From contig JAHPZJ010000030.1 in the NCBI GenBank assembly GCA_019058245.1, forward strand, positions 91,294-155,293: a DNA stretch of 64,000 nt. Direction: 5' to 3'. The stretch comes from Promethearchaeota archaeon. Lineage in GTDB: Archaea > Asgardarchaeota > Lokiarchaeia > Sigyniarchaeales > SOKP01. Shown here piece by piece: positions 35,868-44,790 of the stretch (position 1 is its first letter; each line of letters starts with the position of its first letter). The position numbers and the translations under genes are program-made. The notes under the pieces were generated by a model. The model was not told the origin of the DNA and made no database searches. It saw only the letters and a list, made by a program, of their open reading frames with translations.

Positions 35868-37169
35868 ATGAATCAATTAGGACCTAAAAAAAATAAATAC
35901 AATAAAATTTTATTGATGTATTCTGGTGGTCTGGATACTTCTTGCATGATAAAATGGTTACAAGATAAATACAGTTCTGAAGTTTATACCTTTACAGCCG
36001 ATCTCGGTCAAGAATTCGTAGATCCATCCAGATTTGAGGAAATAGAAGAAAAAGCATATAATTTAGGGGTTAAAAAACATTACACCATTGATTTAAAAGA
36101 GAAATTTGTATGTGATTATCTTTTTCCAACTATTAAAGCAAATGGTTTGTATCAGGGAATATATCCTTTAAGTACGGCAGTAGGAAGACCCTTAATAGCT
36201 ATTGAAGCGATAAAAATTGCAAGACAAGAAAAAATTGAAGCAATAGCTCATGGATGCACAGGTAAAGGAAATGATCAAATAAGGTTTAATGTTACAATGA
36301 GAGCTTATGCTCCTAATATTGAGATATTGCAACCAATAATAGAATGGAATATGGGTAGAGATGAAGAAATTAAATATGCTCAACTCCATGAAATTCCTAT
36401 TCAAAAACAAAACAAAAAATATAGTGTTGATGAGAATCTTTTTGGACGAAGTGTAGAATGTGATGTTTTAGAATATCCAGAAATTGAACCCCCGGAGGAT
36501 TGTTATTCTTGGACAGTATCACCAGAAAATGCTCCTGATAATCCGGAATACATTCAAATTCATTTTGAAAAAGGAATGCCAATCCAATTAAATGATAAAA
36601 GTTTAAATTGTGTTGATTTAATTAGAGAACTTCATAATATTGGTTGTAAACATGGAATTGGTAGAGTTAATCATATGGAAGATCGAGCAATTGGATTAAA
36701 ATCAAGAGAAATATATGAAATTCCCGCGGCGTTAATTTTAATTAAAGCACATAAAGATCTTGAAAAATTTGTTTGTACCAAGCATGAGAATTCGTTTAAA
36801 ACGATAGTAGACCAAAGATGGACAGAATTAGCTTATGAAGGATTATGGGTAGATCCATTAAGAGATGCTTTGGAAGCATTTATTAATGTTATAAATGAAA
36901 AAGTAACAGGAGAAGTAAAAGTGAAACTTTTCAAAGGGAGTGCTAGTGTGGTTTCAAGGGAATCTCCTTATGGCCTCTATGATATAAATTTAGCTACATA
37001 TGATACCAAGAGTACATTCAATCAAAAATTGAGTTATGGATTCATTCCAATATGGGGATTACAAAGTGAGATTGGTTTTCAAGTCAGAAATACTGCTAAA
37101 TCAATAACAGGATCTACAAATAATGACCAAATGGAGGAGGTAATAAAATATGAAACTAAAAAAGAATAA
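35868..37169 (+). CDS. argG: Argininosuccinate synthase
   Basis: Joins citrulline and aspartate at the cost of ATP. The 433-residue protein has the PP-loop MYSGGLDTSCMIKWLQ (about 17-32), FTADLGQEFVD (about 41-51), the citrulline site region STAVGRPLIAIEA (about 101-113) and GCTGKGNDQIRFN (about 127-139). GTGAGGGATT precedes the ATG. The C-terminal 35 residues are somewhat longer and more charged than usual. Inside its final codons lies GGAGGAGG, the ribosome site of the next small gene, which overlaps argG by 20 bp. Ornithine carbamoyltransferase (argF), needed to make citrulline, is not in the window. Confidence 0.95.
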   Translation: MNQLGPKKNKYNKILLMYSGGLDTSCMIKWLQDKYSSEVYTFTADLGQEFVDPSRFEEIEEKAYNLGVKKHYTIDLKEKFVCDYLFPTIKANGLYQGIYPLSTAVGRPLIAIEAIKIARQEKIEAIAHGCTGKGNDQIRFNVTMRAYAPNIEILQPIIEWNMGRDEEIKYAQLHEIPIQKQNKKYSVDENLFGRSVECDVLEYPEIEPPEDCYSWTVSPENAPDNPEYIQIHFEKGMPIQLNDKSLNCVDLIRELHNIGCKHGIGRVNHMEDRAIGLKSREIYEIPAALILIKAHKDLEKFVCTKHENSFKTIVDQRWTELAYEGLWVDPLRDALEAFINVINEKVTGEVKVKLFKGSASVVSRESPYGLYDINLATYDTKSTFNQKLSYGFIPIWGLQSEIGFQVRNTAKSITGSTNNDQMEEVIKYETKKE

Positions 37170-37488
37170 TAAAGATGTTAAAAATAATAAAAATACATAT
37201 AAATTGTATTATAGAGGGTATATCCTAATTCGCTTAAAAGTGATTGGTTCTGAATGGAAAGTTGTTGATAAACTCAAGGGCTTAAAATCAACAGATCCAG
37301 GAGAAGATTGGAATATAACATATGCTACTCCAGTTTATGGGGGATGGGATGTTATGGTAGAATGCTCATTTAGTAGACTGAGAGATTTAGATAAAATTGT
37401 TACCTTTTGTAGAGTTGATAAAGATTTATCTCAATGGATTGAAGAAACAACTACTCTAATGGGTTCTAAAAATGATTACCCTGGGTAG
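37150..37488 (+). CDS. Small protein resembling a stand-alone Lrp/AsnC ligand-binding (RAM) domain
   Basis: A 112-residue protein at the end of the arg operon. After a lysine/asparagine-rich lead, the core (YYRGYILIRLKVIGSEWKVV at about 20-39, then YATPVYGGWDVMVECSFSRL at 57-76 and DLDKIVTFCRVDKDLSQWIE) has the beta-alpha-beta pattern and the GxxDVxV turn of the RAM ligand-binding domain found in Lrp/AsnC regulators, without a DNA-binding helix-turn-helix. The start overlaps argG by 20 bp and has a strong GGAGGAGG site, so it is translationally coupled. Stand-alone RAM proteins bind amino acids. A role in sensing arginine or modulating the pathway is an inference from position. Homology is tentative. 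Confidence 0.6.
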   Translation: MKLKKNNKDVKNNKNTYKLYYRGYILIRLKVIGSEWKVVDKLKGLKSTDPGEDWNITYATPVYGGWDVMVECSFSRLRDLDKIVTFCRVDKDLSQWIEETTTLMGSKNDYPG

Positions 37489-37649
37489 CTTTCTTTTATT
37501 ATTGTCATTAAACATATGATAAATTATCAAATGAATCAGTATCAAAACTCAAATCTGTTTCAGATACAATTTTATATACAAAAAAAAAGATGAAAAATTA
37601 AAAAGTATTATAAATATAAATAGAGAAACAGAATTGCTTTTCCATTCAA

Positions 37650-38984
37650 TTATTTTATAATAGCCTGTTTTTTAAACTCCTCGATCTCATTTTCACTATA
37701 ACCAAACTGTTCTAAAACAGAAACCGAATCCTCTCCTAAAGTTGGGGCACCTTTTCTGGGTTTAACCGGGGTTTTTGAGAACCTAATCGGGGTACTGATC
37801 ATCTTATAAGCACCATGTTCACTATTTTCAAGATTGCACATCATATTCATGGCCTTCACTTGAGGATCATAGAATAGATCCACACTGTAATTTACTTGTC
37901 CACAAGGAACACCAGCGCTTTCCAGAGCTTCGATCCATTCCTGATTTGTTTTTTCTCGAAAACGTCTTTCAATCTGATGTGTTAGATCCTTTTGATGATT
38001 GATAATCTCATCAGTTATTTCACTAAAGTCAACCCCAGCTCCCTTATCATAAATATCTATTACTTTATTTACAATTTTTCTCTGCCGGCTGGTGACCGCA
38101 GCAATGCTAATAAAACCATTAGCAGTTTCGTAAATCCGATAGTAGGGAAAAAAATACCTGTCTGCGGGTCTATGATTACAATCTGGAACATCAATTATTC
38201 TGGTTGAATCAGGTCTATCATATCGTCGTTTTAAGTATACTAACGCGTCAATAATTTCTGTATGTGACTTTTCCTCCTGAAAAGCGTTGCTTAAAAGATC
38301 CAATTCTTCTTTATATCTTTCCTTATCTAATTTTTCGATGTTCACGACGCTTGTGAGCTGTAAAGCCAAAGCAGTGGTAAAAAGTGATGTTTCAATTTTT
38401 TGACCCTCGCCAGTCTTTATTCTGGTAAAAAGAGCAGCCACAGCGCTAAGGGTATTGAGTATAGCAGTACAGATATCAATGTACGCAATTCCTCCTGGTC
38501 CCTTAGGATTACCGTCTTCATCTGCATAATAAGCCATAATGCCAGAAGCTGCATGTGCAATAAGATCTAATCCTCTACGATTTTTATAGGGTCCAATTTC
38601 TCCAAATGCCGTACTTGAGATGAAAATCAACTTTTTATTAATGGTTGATAGAGTATCATAATCAATCCCAAGTTTTTTAGCGACTCCAGGGGTGTAATTT
38701 TGAAGTACAACATCAGCTTTTTCAACAAGCCGATAGATAATCTTTTTAGCTGCTTTCTTTCTAATATCCAGGCAAAGACTTTTCTTATTCCTATTCATCG
38801 TCAAGGAAGATCTTGTATTACCTTTATAAATTTTAGAAGGCCCCCATCTTCTTTCTTCGGATCCATCAGGAGGTTCGATTTTTATTACCTCTGCACCCAA
38901 ATCCCCAAGGAGGCCTCCACAATATGGACCGGCAATGTATTCAGAAAAATCTAAGACAATTATACCATCTAAAATCCCACTCAT
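37650..38984 (-). CDS. CaiB/BaiF family III CoA-transferase
   Basis: A 444-residue protein that moves CoA between carboxylic acids. It begins ILDGIIVLDFSEYIAGPYCG (about 3-22) and continues GDLGAEVIKIEPPDGSEERR, both typical of family III. ADVVLQNYTPGVAKKLGIDY (about 90-109) and RRGLDLIAHAASG (about 136-148) follow, the latter with the aspartate that forms the acyl-anhydride intermediate in this family. AGVPCGQVNYSVDLFYDPQV is near the C-terminus. Length is normal. It is transcribed alone, convergent to the arg operon. Substrate acids are unknown; a role in activating or exchanging acids for the acyl-CoA enzymes of this window is plausible. Confidence 0.92.
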   Translation of the reverse strand: MSGILDGIIVLDFSEYIAGPYCGGLLGDLGAEVIKIEPPDGSEERRWGPSKIYKGNTRSSLTMNRNKKSLCLDIRKKAAKKIIYRLVEKADVVLQNYTPGVAKKLGIDYDTLSTINKKLIFISSTAFGEIGPYKNRRGLDLIAHAASGIMAYYADEDGNPKGPGGIAYIDICTAILNTLSAVAALFTRIKTGEGQKIETSLFTTALALQLTSVVNIEKLDKERYKEELDLLSNAFQEEKSHTEIIDALVYLKRRYDRPDSTRIIDVPDCNHRPADRYFFPYYRIYETANGFISIAAVTSRQRKIVNKVIDIYDKGAGVDFSEITDEIINHQKDLTHQIERRFREKTNQEWIEALESAGVPCGQVNYSVDLFYDPQVKAMNMMCNLENSEHGAYKMISTPIRFSKTPVKPRKGAPTLGEDSVSVLEQFGYSENEIEEFKKQAIIK

Positions 38985-39152
38985 TTACTATCTTCTCTTT
39001 TATTAATAAAAATCATATTTAATAGATTGTTCAAAGAGTAGATTATATATTCTTTCTCTTCAAAGTTCCTCTTTTTTAATTTTCTAAAAGTCCTAAAAGA
39101 GTTATAAAATAAAATTTTTTTATATTTTTTCTTTTTATATCATTGTTAAAGA

Positions 39153-39174
39153 TTAAAGAGGCAAGACTCTTTAA
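39153..39174 (-). terminator. 8-bp hairpin after the b561-like gene
   Basis: TTAAAGAG (39153-39160) and CTCTTTAA (39167-39174) pair perfectly around a 6-nt loop, starting two bases beyond the stop codon at 39177. No strong U tract follows at once on the minus strand, so it may mark a processed or stabilised 3' end rather than a terminator. Confidence 0.35.
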
Positions 39175-39176
39175 AT

Positions 39177-40250
39177 TTAAGATAATTTCTTATCTTCAAT
39201 TATTTTTAATTTACTTTTAGCTCCAATCTTTTTAAATTCACTAGGACTGATTTCTATATCTTTTCCGGTCAAAGCATTTACAATTGTTGCTGTTAATATT
39301 CCCCAAGGACAAATCGAATTAGATAATTCTTCTGGTCTCATATAAGACCGAACTATTGCGGTGGAACAATTAACAGATTCCACAGTAAATTCATTTTCAG
39401 AGATCCACTCTAATTTAAGATTTTCAGCCATACCTATTTCAGAAAATTTTTCCATCGCAATTTCTAAAGCTTCGTTTAGATTATATTTTTTTAATTCGTT
39501 CAGATCAAGTCCAATTTGTTTAGAATATCTTTCCAAGAATTCATAAGTTTTAGGAAAAACGTACTTATATAAAACAGGAGTTCCAACAAGTTCTTTTGCA
39601 CTTCCTTCATAACCAAATGTTATTCCGTGTAAAATCATAGCAACACCATGAAGGCTTGTCCTTTTTGTGGGTTCTCCATAAGTTTTATATTTAAATGCTT
39701 TTACTAAGATCAAAAGACATAAACCAATGAAAATTGAAATAATTATTGACACTAAATAATTTGGCATTATAAACGGATATGGAATCTTATTTATTGGATT
39801 TACATAAAAATAGAAATCAATATTACTAGTAAAATAACTTAATGCCCATCCCGCAAATCCAATTGGACCGATAATCTTTCCATATTCATATATAAAATCT
39901 TTTTTGAATCTAGCAATAATAAACTTGATTGTAAACAATACAAATGCTATAATACCACCTAAAAATGTATGCCAAAATACAGTATTAATAAAAAATACTT
40001 CAAAATCACTTGGATTTAACCGGGGTATTACTCCAAAGTAAATACAAAGTATTGTCAATAAGTAAAAAATTAATGCTGCAGTCCATCCAAACCTTTTATG
40101 TGCTTTTACTTCTAACAAGGTTAATTCTTTTAAATTCCTTATATGTGAAAGTCCAATAAAAAAATTAGCTAAAGCTAGCCCAAATCCAATTGTCGAAAGA
40201 TACAGCATAAAATGATTTAGGAATTCCATAAATGGTATTTGTAATATCAT
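39177..40250 (-). CDS. Membrane protein: b561-like helices fused to a V4R-like domain
   Basis: A 357-residue protein with five or six N-terminal membrane helices (about 13-35, 55-75, 88-110, 122-142 and 160-185) and a soluble C-terminal domain of about 170 residues. Histidines near the second and third helices (AHKRFGWTAA and FWHTFLGGII) are placed as in heme-binding b561-type or DUF420-like proteins. The C-terminal end, SNSICPWGILTATIVNALTG followed by EISPSEFKKIGAKSKLKI, recalls the V4R ligand-binding fold, where a cysteine/glycine motif precedes a final strand pair. Both comparisons are by eye and tentative. A membrane redox or small-ligand sensor would fit. Downstream, TTAAAGAG/CTCTTTAA (39153-39174) forms an 8-bp hairpin just after the stop. 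Confidence 0.6.
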   Translation of the reverse strand: MILQIPFMEFLNHFMLYLSTIGFGLALANFFIGLSHIRNLKELTLLEVKAHKRFGWTAALIFYLLTILCIYFGVIPRLNPSDFEVFFINTVFWHTFLGGIIAFVLFTIKFIIARFKKDFIYEYGKIIGPIGFAGWALSYFTSNIDFYFYVNPINKIPYPFIMPNYLVSIIISIFIGLCLLILVKAFKYKTYGEPTKRTSLHGVAMILHGITFGYEGSAKELVGTPVLYKYVFPKTYEFLERYSKQIGLDLNELKKYNLNEALEIAMEKFSEIGMAENLKLEWISENEFTVESVNCSTAIVRSYMRPEELSNSICPWGILTATIVNALTGKDIEISPSEFKKIGAKSKLKIIEDKKLS

Positions 40251-40371
40251 TTTAATATCCCATTTAATTTATTAAAAATTATTATTATTAACTTGTTTAA
40301 TTAAAATTTAAGAATAATTTCCATTATAATATTATTGTATTTAAAACTAATGCTTAAATGGTAAAGATAAA

Positions 40372-41478
40372 CTACTTAACTTGAAGGAATATTTTATAGC
40401 AGATATCTTGTATTATTTCAAATGTATTTATTTCATTAATATTTCCTATCATAGTTAAAACCATATTATTAAAATTCATACAGATCGTAGTTATTTTTTC
40501 TCCTCCAAGAGAGGTGTTAAATAAAGCTCTATTATAGGTTTCTTCACTTACTTTTTTTGCAGATGTTAAAACACTAATTGTTTCAGGAATATAATCTGTA
40601 CAGTCATATTTATCATCAAATATTTTTGAGTAAAGTATTTTACCAACCAAATCTACAAGAAAGATTTGCTTAATCCTGGAATCCCATATCAAATTCTCAA
40701 ATTTTTCTACTATTTTCTTTGGTTTTTTAATATATTTATCTTTTGTCTTGAAGAAATCTAATGCCAAGAAATCATTCTCAATGTTTTCTGGTAATTGATA
40801 TTGTTTAACAATAATTATTTTGCTTCTAATTTCTACCACTATATTTTCATTTCTAATTGTCGTTAATAGTATCCAATTTACATTCTCATTGAGGTTATTT
40901 TTGTATAATAATTGCCCGGAATTAACTATTAGCGGAATAAGGAAACTTATTTTTTCTTTATTTACAAATTGTTTCGCATGAATATAATAAATATTTCCTC
41001 CTTTTGGGTCAAGAAAAACAATTGATTTAAGGGCTTCTCCATCATCAATTTGTTTAATAGAATCGTTTAAGGAATCCAGTCCTCGAGAATAAATAACTTT
41101 TCTTAAAATTTCATGAAAGATTTTATATTTTGAAACTTCACCATCAAATTCTATATTTAAATATTCTTTAAAAGTCGTAGTGAATATATCCATAATATCA
41201 TGAACAATTGAATGTAATAATTCTATTAATTCTTCATTTTTAGTAGTAACTACAAAAGTAAGTTTCTGTACGAGGTTGGAACTTTTCTCAAAAATAATAT
41301 GGGTTTCCTTTAATTGGAGGGATTTTATATCTTCTCCTCTTTCAATACTCGCAAAACTATTTATAGCTGTAAGGAATCCACTAATAAGATCATCATCTTT
41401 AATTTCTGCACTTTCTTCCCAATGCCAACTAAATAGTAATTGCCCTGTATCGTTAATTATAAATAAATCATCTAGCAT
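40372..41478 (-). CDS. Longin-like plus roadblock-like two-domain protein
   Basis: A 368-residue soluble protein. The first about 125 residues (MLDDLFIINDTGQLLFSWHW, then DDLISGFLTAINSFASI) match the longin pattern: strand, turn with NDTG, strand, then a helix of the LISGFLTAINSFA type, as in adaptor, SNARE and TRAPP longins. Residues about 250-368 (KQIFLVDLVGKILYSKIF and KITTICMNFNNMVLTMIGNI) match a roadblock/LC7-type domain, the fold of small-GTPase regulators. A third similar segment in the middle (KSIVFLDPKGGNIYYIHAKQ) may be a degenerate copy. Such domains are expanded in Asgard archaea and usually work with Ras-like GTPases. Function here is unknown. Confidence 0.7.
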   Translation of the reverse strand: MLDDLFIINDTGQLLFSWHWEESAEIKDDDLISGFLTAINSFASIERGEDIKSLQLKETHIIFEKSSNLVQKLTFVVTTKNEELIELLHSIVHDIMDIFTTTFKEYLNIEFDGEVSKYKIFHEILRKVIYSRGLDSLNDSIKQIDDGEALKSIVFLDPKGGNIYYIHAKQFVNKEKISFLIPLIVNSGQLLYKNNLNENVNWILLTTIRNENIVVEIRSKIIIVKQYQLPENIENDFLALDFFKTKDKYIKKPKKIVEKFENLIWDSRIKQIFLVDLVGKILYSKIFDDKYDCTDYIPETISVLTSAKKVSEETYNRALFNTSLGGEKITTICMNFNNMVLTMIGNINEINTFEIIQDICYKIFLQVK

Positions 41479-41795
41479 ATTTAGAAATATTAATTTTTAA
41501 GTTAATAATTAAATCTCTATTTAATTGTATAATTATAGAATTTTTTTAAGATTTGTAAGTTTTTTCCTTTATTGAAGTCAATCATCTTTCAATACTATTA
41601 TTAAAATTCTCAATATGAAATATTTATTTAAACTTTATCCTTTATTTTCAAACATCTATTTTTAGGTTGTAAAATTTCGTAAAAAAAAAGCTTAAATATA
41701 ATTTCTACTATAAAGTAGATAAAATAATTCTTAATGAATTGCTAAAGAATTTAAATTAACTAACTTCTGAATTTTTATTGAATTAATTTAATAAA
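41479..41795. promoter_or_regulatory. Divergent promoter region with a perfect dyad
   Basis: 317 bp between the longin/roadblock gene and the coiled-coil zinc-ribbon gene, with no supportable gene inside. A TATA-like CTTAAATATAA lies near 41691-41701. Immediately after it comes a perfect dyad, TCTACT-ATAA-AGTAGA (41704-41719), placed close to where transcription to the right would begin. It could be an operator or a small RNA hairpin. The rest is AT-rich with no further structure that I could find. Confidence 0.4.
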
Positions 41796-42491
41796 ATGAG
41801 AAAGGAAAGAGGTGTAATATTTATTTCTCAAGATGATATGGAAGATCTAACAACAAACCTAGATAATAAGGTTGTAAAAGCTTTACAGAACAAGGTTGAT
41901 TCATATGAAAAAGAGATCGGCGAATTAAAAGGGATCTTGGAAAAGAAAGATGAAGAATACGCAAATTTAGCAAAAACTAAAGAAAAACTGAATTCTGAAT
42001 TAGAGGAACTTCGAGGAAAACTTACAGATTTAAAAAGTAAATCCGCTAACCTTGAAAAATTAAATAGTGAAGTGTACGATTTAAAGAAAACAATTACTTT
42101 GAAAGATGACGAAATCAATAAATTAAAAACTGAAGTGGATGAATCTAAACCTAAAGTTACAGAATTAACCAAAAACAATGAAGCGTTAAATAATAGTATT
42201 GCTGAAAAGGAATCTAAAATTAAAGAATTAACGGATACTATAGCAGAAAAAGAAAATGCACTTAATGAACAAAACAGTAGATTAGAAAAAGTAGAAACGG
42301 AATTATCAGCTCTACAGCCAACAGCACCAGTTGATTATTCAACTGAGGAACGATTAGTCTGTCCAAGTTGTGGTGCGAGAGGAAAGGATCTAAAGGTTGA
42401 AGAAGATAAAAGTAAAATCCTAAGCTATATTGGACATTCCCCCATGTATTCTAAAACCAATGTCTGTAAGAAATGTGGTTATAAGTTTTAA
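41796..42491 (+). CDS. Coiled-coil protein with C-terminal zinc ribbon
   Basis: A 231-residue protein. Residues 20-175 form one continuous coiled coil, rich in K/E/L heptads (for example EEYANLAKTKEKLNSELEEL). The C-terminus has a zinc ribbon, CPSC (about 191-194) and CKKC (about 224-227), separated by 29 residues. A GAGGTG sequence lies just inside the given start with no ATG at good distance behind it; an alternative start is M15 at 41838. No family beyond the domain types is recognised. The layout suggests an elongated homodimer that presents zinc heads. Downstream a U-rich terminator follows. Confidence 0.8.
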   Translation: MRKERGVIFISQDDMEDLTTNLDNKVVKALQNKVDSYEKEIGELKGILEKKDEEYANLAKTKEKLNSELEELRGKLTDLKSKSANLEKLNSEVYDLKKTITLKDDEINKLKTEVDESKPKVTELTKNNEALNNSIAEKESKIKELTDTIAEKENALNEQNSRLEKVETELSALQPTAPVDYSTEERLVCPSCGARGKDLKVEEDKSKILSYIGHSPMYSKTNVCKKCGYKF

Positions 42492-42507
42492 TTAATTTTA
42501 AGTTAAA

Positions 42508-42580
42508 CTCGTATTTGAGCAAAAAGGTGCAAGATATATAAAAAAGAATTTCTTTTTTTATTTTTTTTATCTAATACGAG
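42508..42580 (+). terminator. U-rich terminator flanked by inverted repeat
   Basis: CTCGTATT (42508-42515) and AATACGAG (42573-42580) are perfectly complementary. Between them lie two long T runs (about 42551-42569), the kind of U-rich tract at which archaeal RNA polymerase stops. It sits between the convergent zinc-ribbon gene and the end of the his operon, so it could end transcription rightward; because the inverted repeat is symmetric, the stem could form in either transcript. Confidence 0.45.
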
Positions 42581-42673
42581 ATAATGCTAAAATTTAGAAT
42601 TTTTTATTAAATAAAACTAGAAAAATTATATTTCAGTTAGAATTTATTAAAACTCTGCTATCTATGAAATCTA

Positions 42674-44176
42674 CTAAAATCGAACTTTTATATCTCTCTT
42701 ATGAAGATAAGATTTTAAATCCTTGATTTTTATTGTCTTTGTATGGAACAAAGATGCTGCTAAGACCGCTTCTGCCCCAGCTTTAATAGCTTCATAAAAA
42801 TGTTCATAATTACCTGCTCCACCCGAAGCAATTAATGGTACTGATATCACATTGGTGAGATTTTGAATTAATTTAAAGTCATAACCTAATTGAGTCCCAT
42901 CTCGATCCATACTAGTAACAAGTAGTTCCCCTGCACCCCTTTCAACAACTTCTTTTGCCCATTCTATTGCATCTAATCCTGTTGATTCTGTACCCGCCTT
43001 TATATATACTTCCCAAGTATCTGCTTTTTTCTTTACGTCAATTGCACACACAATAGACTGACTTCCAAACTTTTGAGCACCTTCAGTTATAACTTTGGGA
43101 TTATCTACGGCAGCAGTGTTAATACTTACTTTTTCTGCCCCTGTATTAATGATATTTGTTATATCATTCAAATTTCTAATACCGCCTCCTACTGTAAAAG
43201 GAATATATACTTCTTCAGCAACCTTTCTCAAAGTTTGATACAATATTGATCGTTTTTCTAAGGTTGCAGAAATGTCTAGAAATACTAATTCATCCGCACC
43301 TTCTGAATTATAGAATCTAGATAATTCTACAGGGTCTCCACTATCCTTCAAGTTGAGGTATTGTACACCCTTTACTACTCTTCCATCTTTAATATCAAGG
43401 CATGGCACTATCCTTTTTGCTAAATTGGTTGGGTCATACTTTTTTGTTAAATCTCTTAAATTTTTATTACTTAATTTATTACTATAAAACGCTTTTCCAA
43501 TAATAACACCATCTGCATAGTGTAGAACTTGATTAATATCATTTAAATTGCTTATTCCACCAGAAGCAATTACTTTGGTGTCTGGATGTTTAATATTTGA
43601 AATATTCTTGTATATCTCAAAATTAGGGCCTTCTAAAGTTCCATCACGTGATACATCGGTTATTATAAAGTTTGAAACACCTTGTTCTTCTAAATTCTTA
43701 AACTGAGATTCTAAAGTAATATTTGTATCTTCAAGCCAACCCTTTATCCTCAAATTACCATTGAGAACATCTAGTGCAACTATTATATCATTATTATATT
43801 TTTTCATTAAATTCCTAAAAAGAGTTTGATTTTCAATAGCAATAGTCCCAATAATAACCTTATAAAGCCCTAGACCTAATAATTCTCTAATAGTTCTTTC
43901 AGTCCTGATTCCCCCTCCTAGTTGAATTTTTGAGCCCCATTTCTTACTTTCTTCTATCAAAGATCTTATAACTTCATAATTTGGTCCATTCTCAAATTCA
44001 CCTGATTTTGCTCCATTTAAATTTATAACGTGTATCTGCTCGATCCCTTGATTAAAAAAATTCTTAAGTAATTCAACAGGTCTTTTAGAATAATTATTAA
44101 TTTTATCAAAATCTCCTTTATATAACCTAACAACATTACCATTTAACAAATCAATAGCAGGAATTATTTTTTTCAT
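42674..44176 (-). CDS. hisAF: HisA-HisF fusion: ProFAR isomerase and imidazole glycerol-phosphate synthase cyclase
   Basis: A 500-residue protein made of two complete (beta/alpha)8 barrels in tandem. Residues 1-240 are HisA, which isomerises ProFAR to PRFAR, with catalytic aspartates D9 (IPAIDLLNG) and D136 (VALDVLNG). Residues about 254-500 are HisF, the cyclase that uses ammonia from HisH, with D261 (VPCLDIKDG) and D380 (CAIDVKKK). Phosphate-binding GGGIR/GGG segments occur in both halves. The linker is about 15 residues ([14 protein letters not shown]). There is no internal stop or restart. GAGGTGAT lies before the ATG, and hisH ends 7 bp upstream. The two domains catalyse consecutive reactions. 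Separate hisA and hisF genes are the usual arrangement. Confidence 0.95.
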   Translation of the reverse strand: MKKIIPAIDLLNGNVVRLYKGDFDKINNYSKRPVELLKNFFNQGIEQIHVINLNGAKSGEFENGPNYEVIRSLIEESKKWGSKIQLGGGIRTERTIRELLGLGLYKVIIGTIAIENQTLFRNLMKKYNNDIIVALDVLNGNLRIKGWLEDTNITLESQFKNLEEQGVSNFIITDVSRDGTLEGPNFEIYKNISNIKHPDTKVIASGGISNLNDINQVLHYADGVIIGKAFYSNKLSNKNLRDLTKKYDPTNLAKRIVPCLDIKDGRVVKGVQYLNLKDSGDPVELSRFYNSEGADELVFLDISATLEKRSILYQTLRKVAEEVYIPFTVGGGIRNLNDITNIINTGAEKVSINTAAVDNPKVITEGAQKFGSQSIVCAIDVKKKADTWEVYIKAGTESTGLDAIEWAKEVVERGAGELLVTSMDRDGTQLGYDFKLIQNLTNVISVPLIASGGAGNYEHFYEAIKAGAEAVLAASLFHTKTIKIKDLKSYLHKRDIKVRF

Positions 44177-44183
44177 ATTATAA

Positions 44184-44777
44184 TCACCTCTTTATCAAGG
44201 AAATGAAATATTTAATAATTCTATCACCTGCATCTTGACTTTTTTCTGGATGAAATTGGGTAGCTATTACGTGATCTTTTAGGATTATAACTGGAATAGA
44301 GATCCCATGATTTACATAAGAGATTATAGTATTTTTATCATTGGGATTACAATAATATGAATGGTTAAAATAAACATAACCATAAAAATATGGTTTTGAA
44401 GATGGGATTAATCTATTCCATCCAGTATGAGGAATTCTAATAGATTGATTTGGGGTTAATCTAATTACCTTTCCAGGGATGATATCTAATCCACTAATAT
44501 CTAAAGATTCTTCAGAATTTGAAAATAATAGTTGCATGCCTAAGCAGATACCCATTGTTGGAACAGTAAGAATAGAATCTTTTAATGGGGAGAACAATCC
44601 ATTTTGTTTAAGTTCTTTAACAGCATCACCAAAAGCGCCTACTCCAGGGAGAATCAAACCTTTAGATTTCTCTATTAAATCTAGATCTCTTGAAATAATG
44701 ACATCCGGATAAAATCTTTGAACACTTTTTTGAATCGACCGAAGATTGCCACTACCATAATCTATTATAGTAATCAT
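44184..44777 (-). CDS. hisH: Imidazole glycerol-phosphate synthase glutaminase subunit
   Basis: Hydrolyses glutamine and passes ammonia to the HisF barrel. The 197-residue class I amidotransferase has its nucleophile in MGICLGMQLLF (cysteine near residue 79) and the His/Glu pair in TQFHPEKSQDAG near the C-terminus. I start it at 44777 (MITIIDYGSGNLRS), because this is the family's standard N-terminus and it leaves a 13-bp gap to hisB; the longer in-frame reading from 44840 would overlap hisB. It lies directly before hisAF, so synthase subunits are made together. Confidence 0.94.
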   Translation of the reverse strand: MITIIDYGSGNLRSIQKSVQRFYPDVIISRDLDLIEKSKGLILPGVGAFGDAVKELKQNGLFSPLKDSILTVPTMGICLGMQLLFSNSEESLDISGLDIIPGKVIRLTPNQSIRIPHTGWNRLIPSSKPYFYGYVYFNHSYYCNPNDKNTIISYVNHGISIPVIILKDHVIATQFHPEKSQDAGDRIIKYFISLIKR

Positions 44778-44790
44778 GTTAAATACCAAA

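Noticed and set aside
41828..42178. Minus-strand ORF of 116 codons inside the coiled-coil gene
   Set aside because: Serine/phenylalanine-rich antisense shadow of lysine/glutamate heptads; no independent signal.
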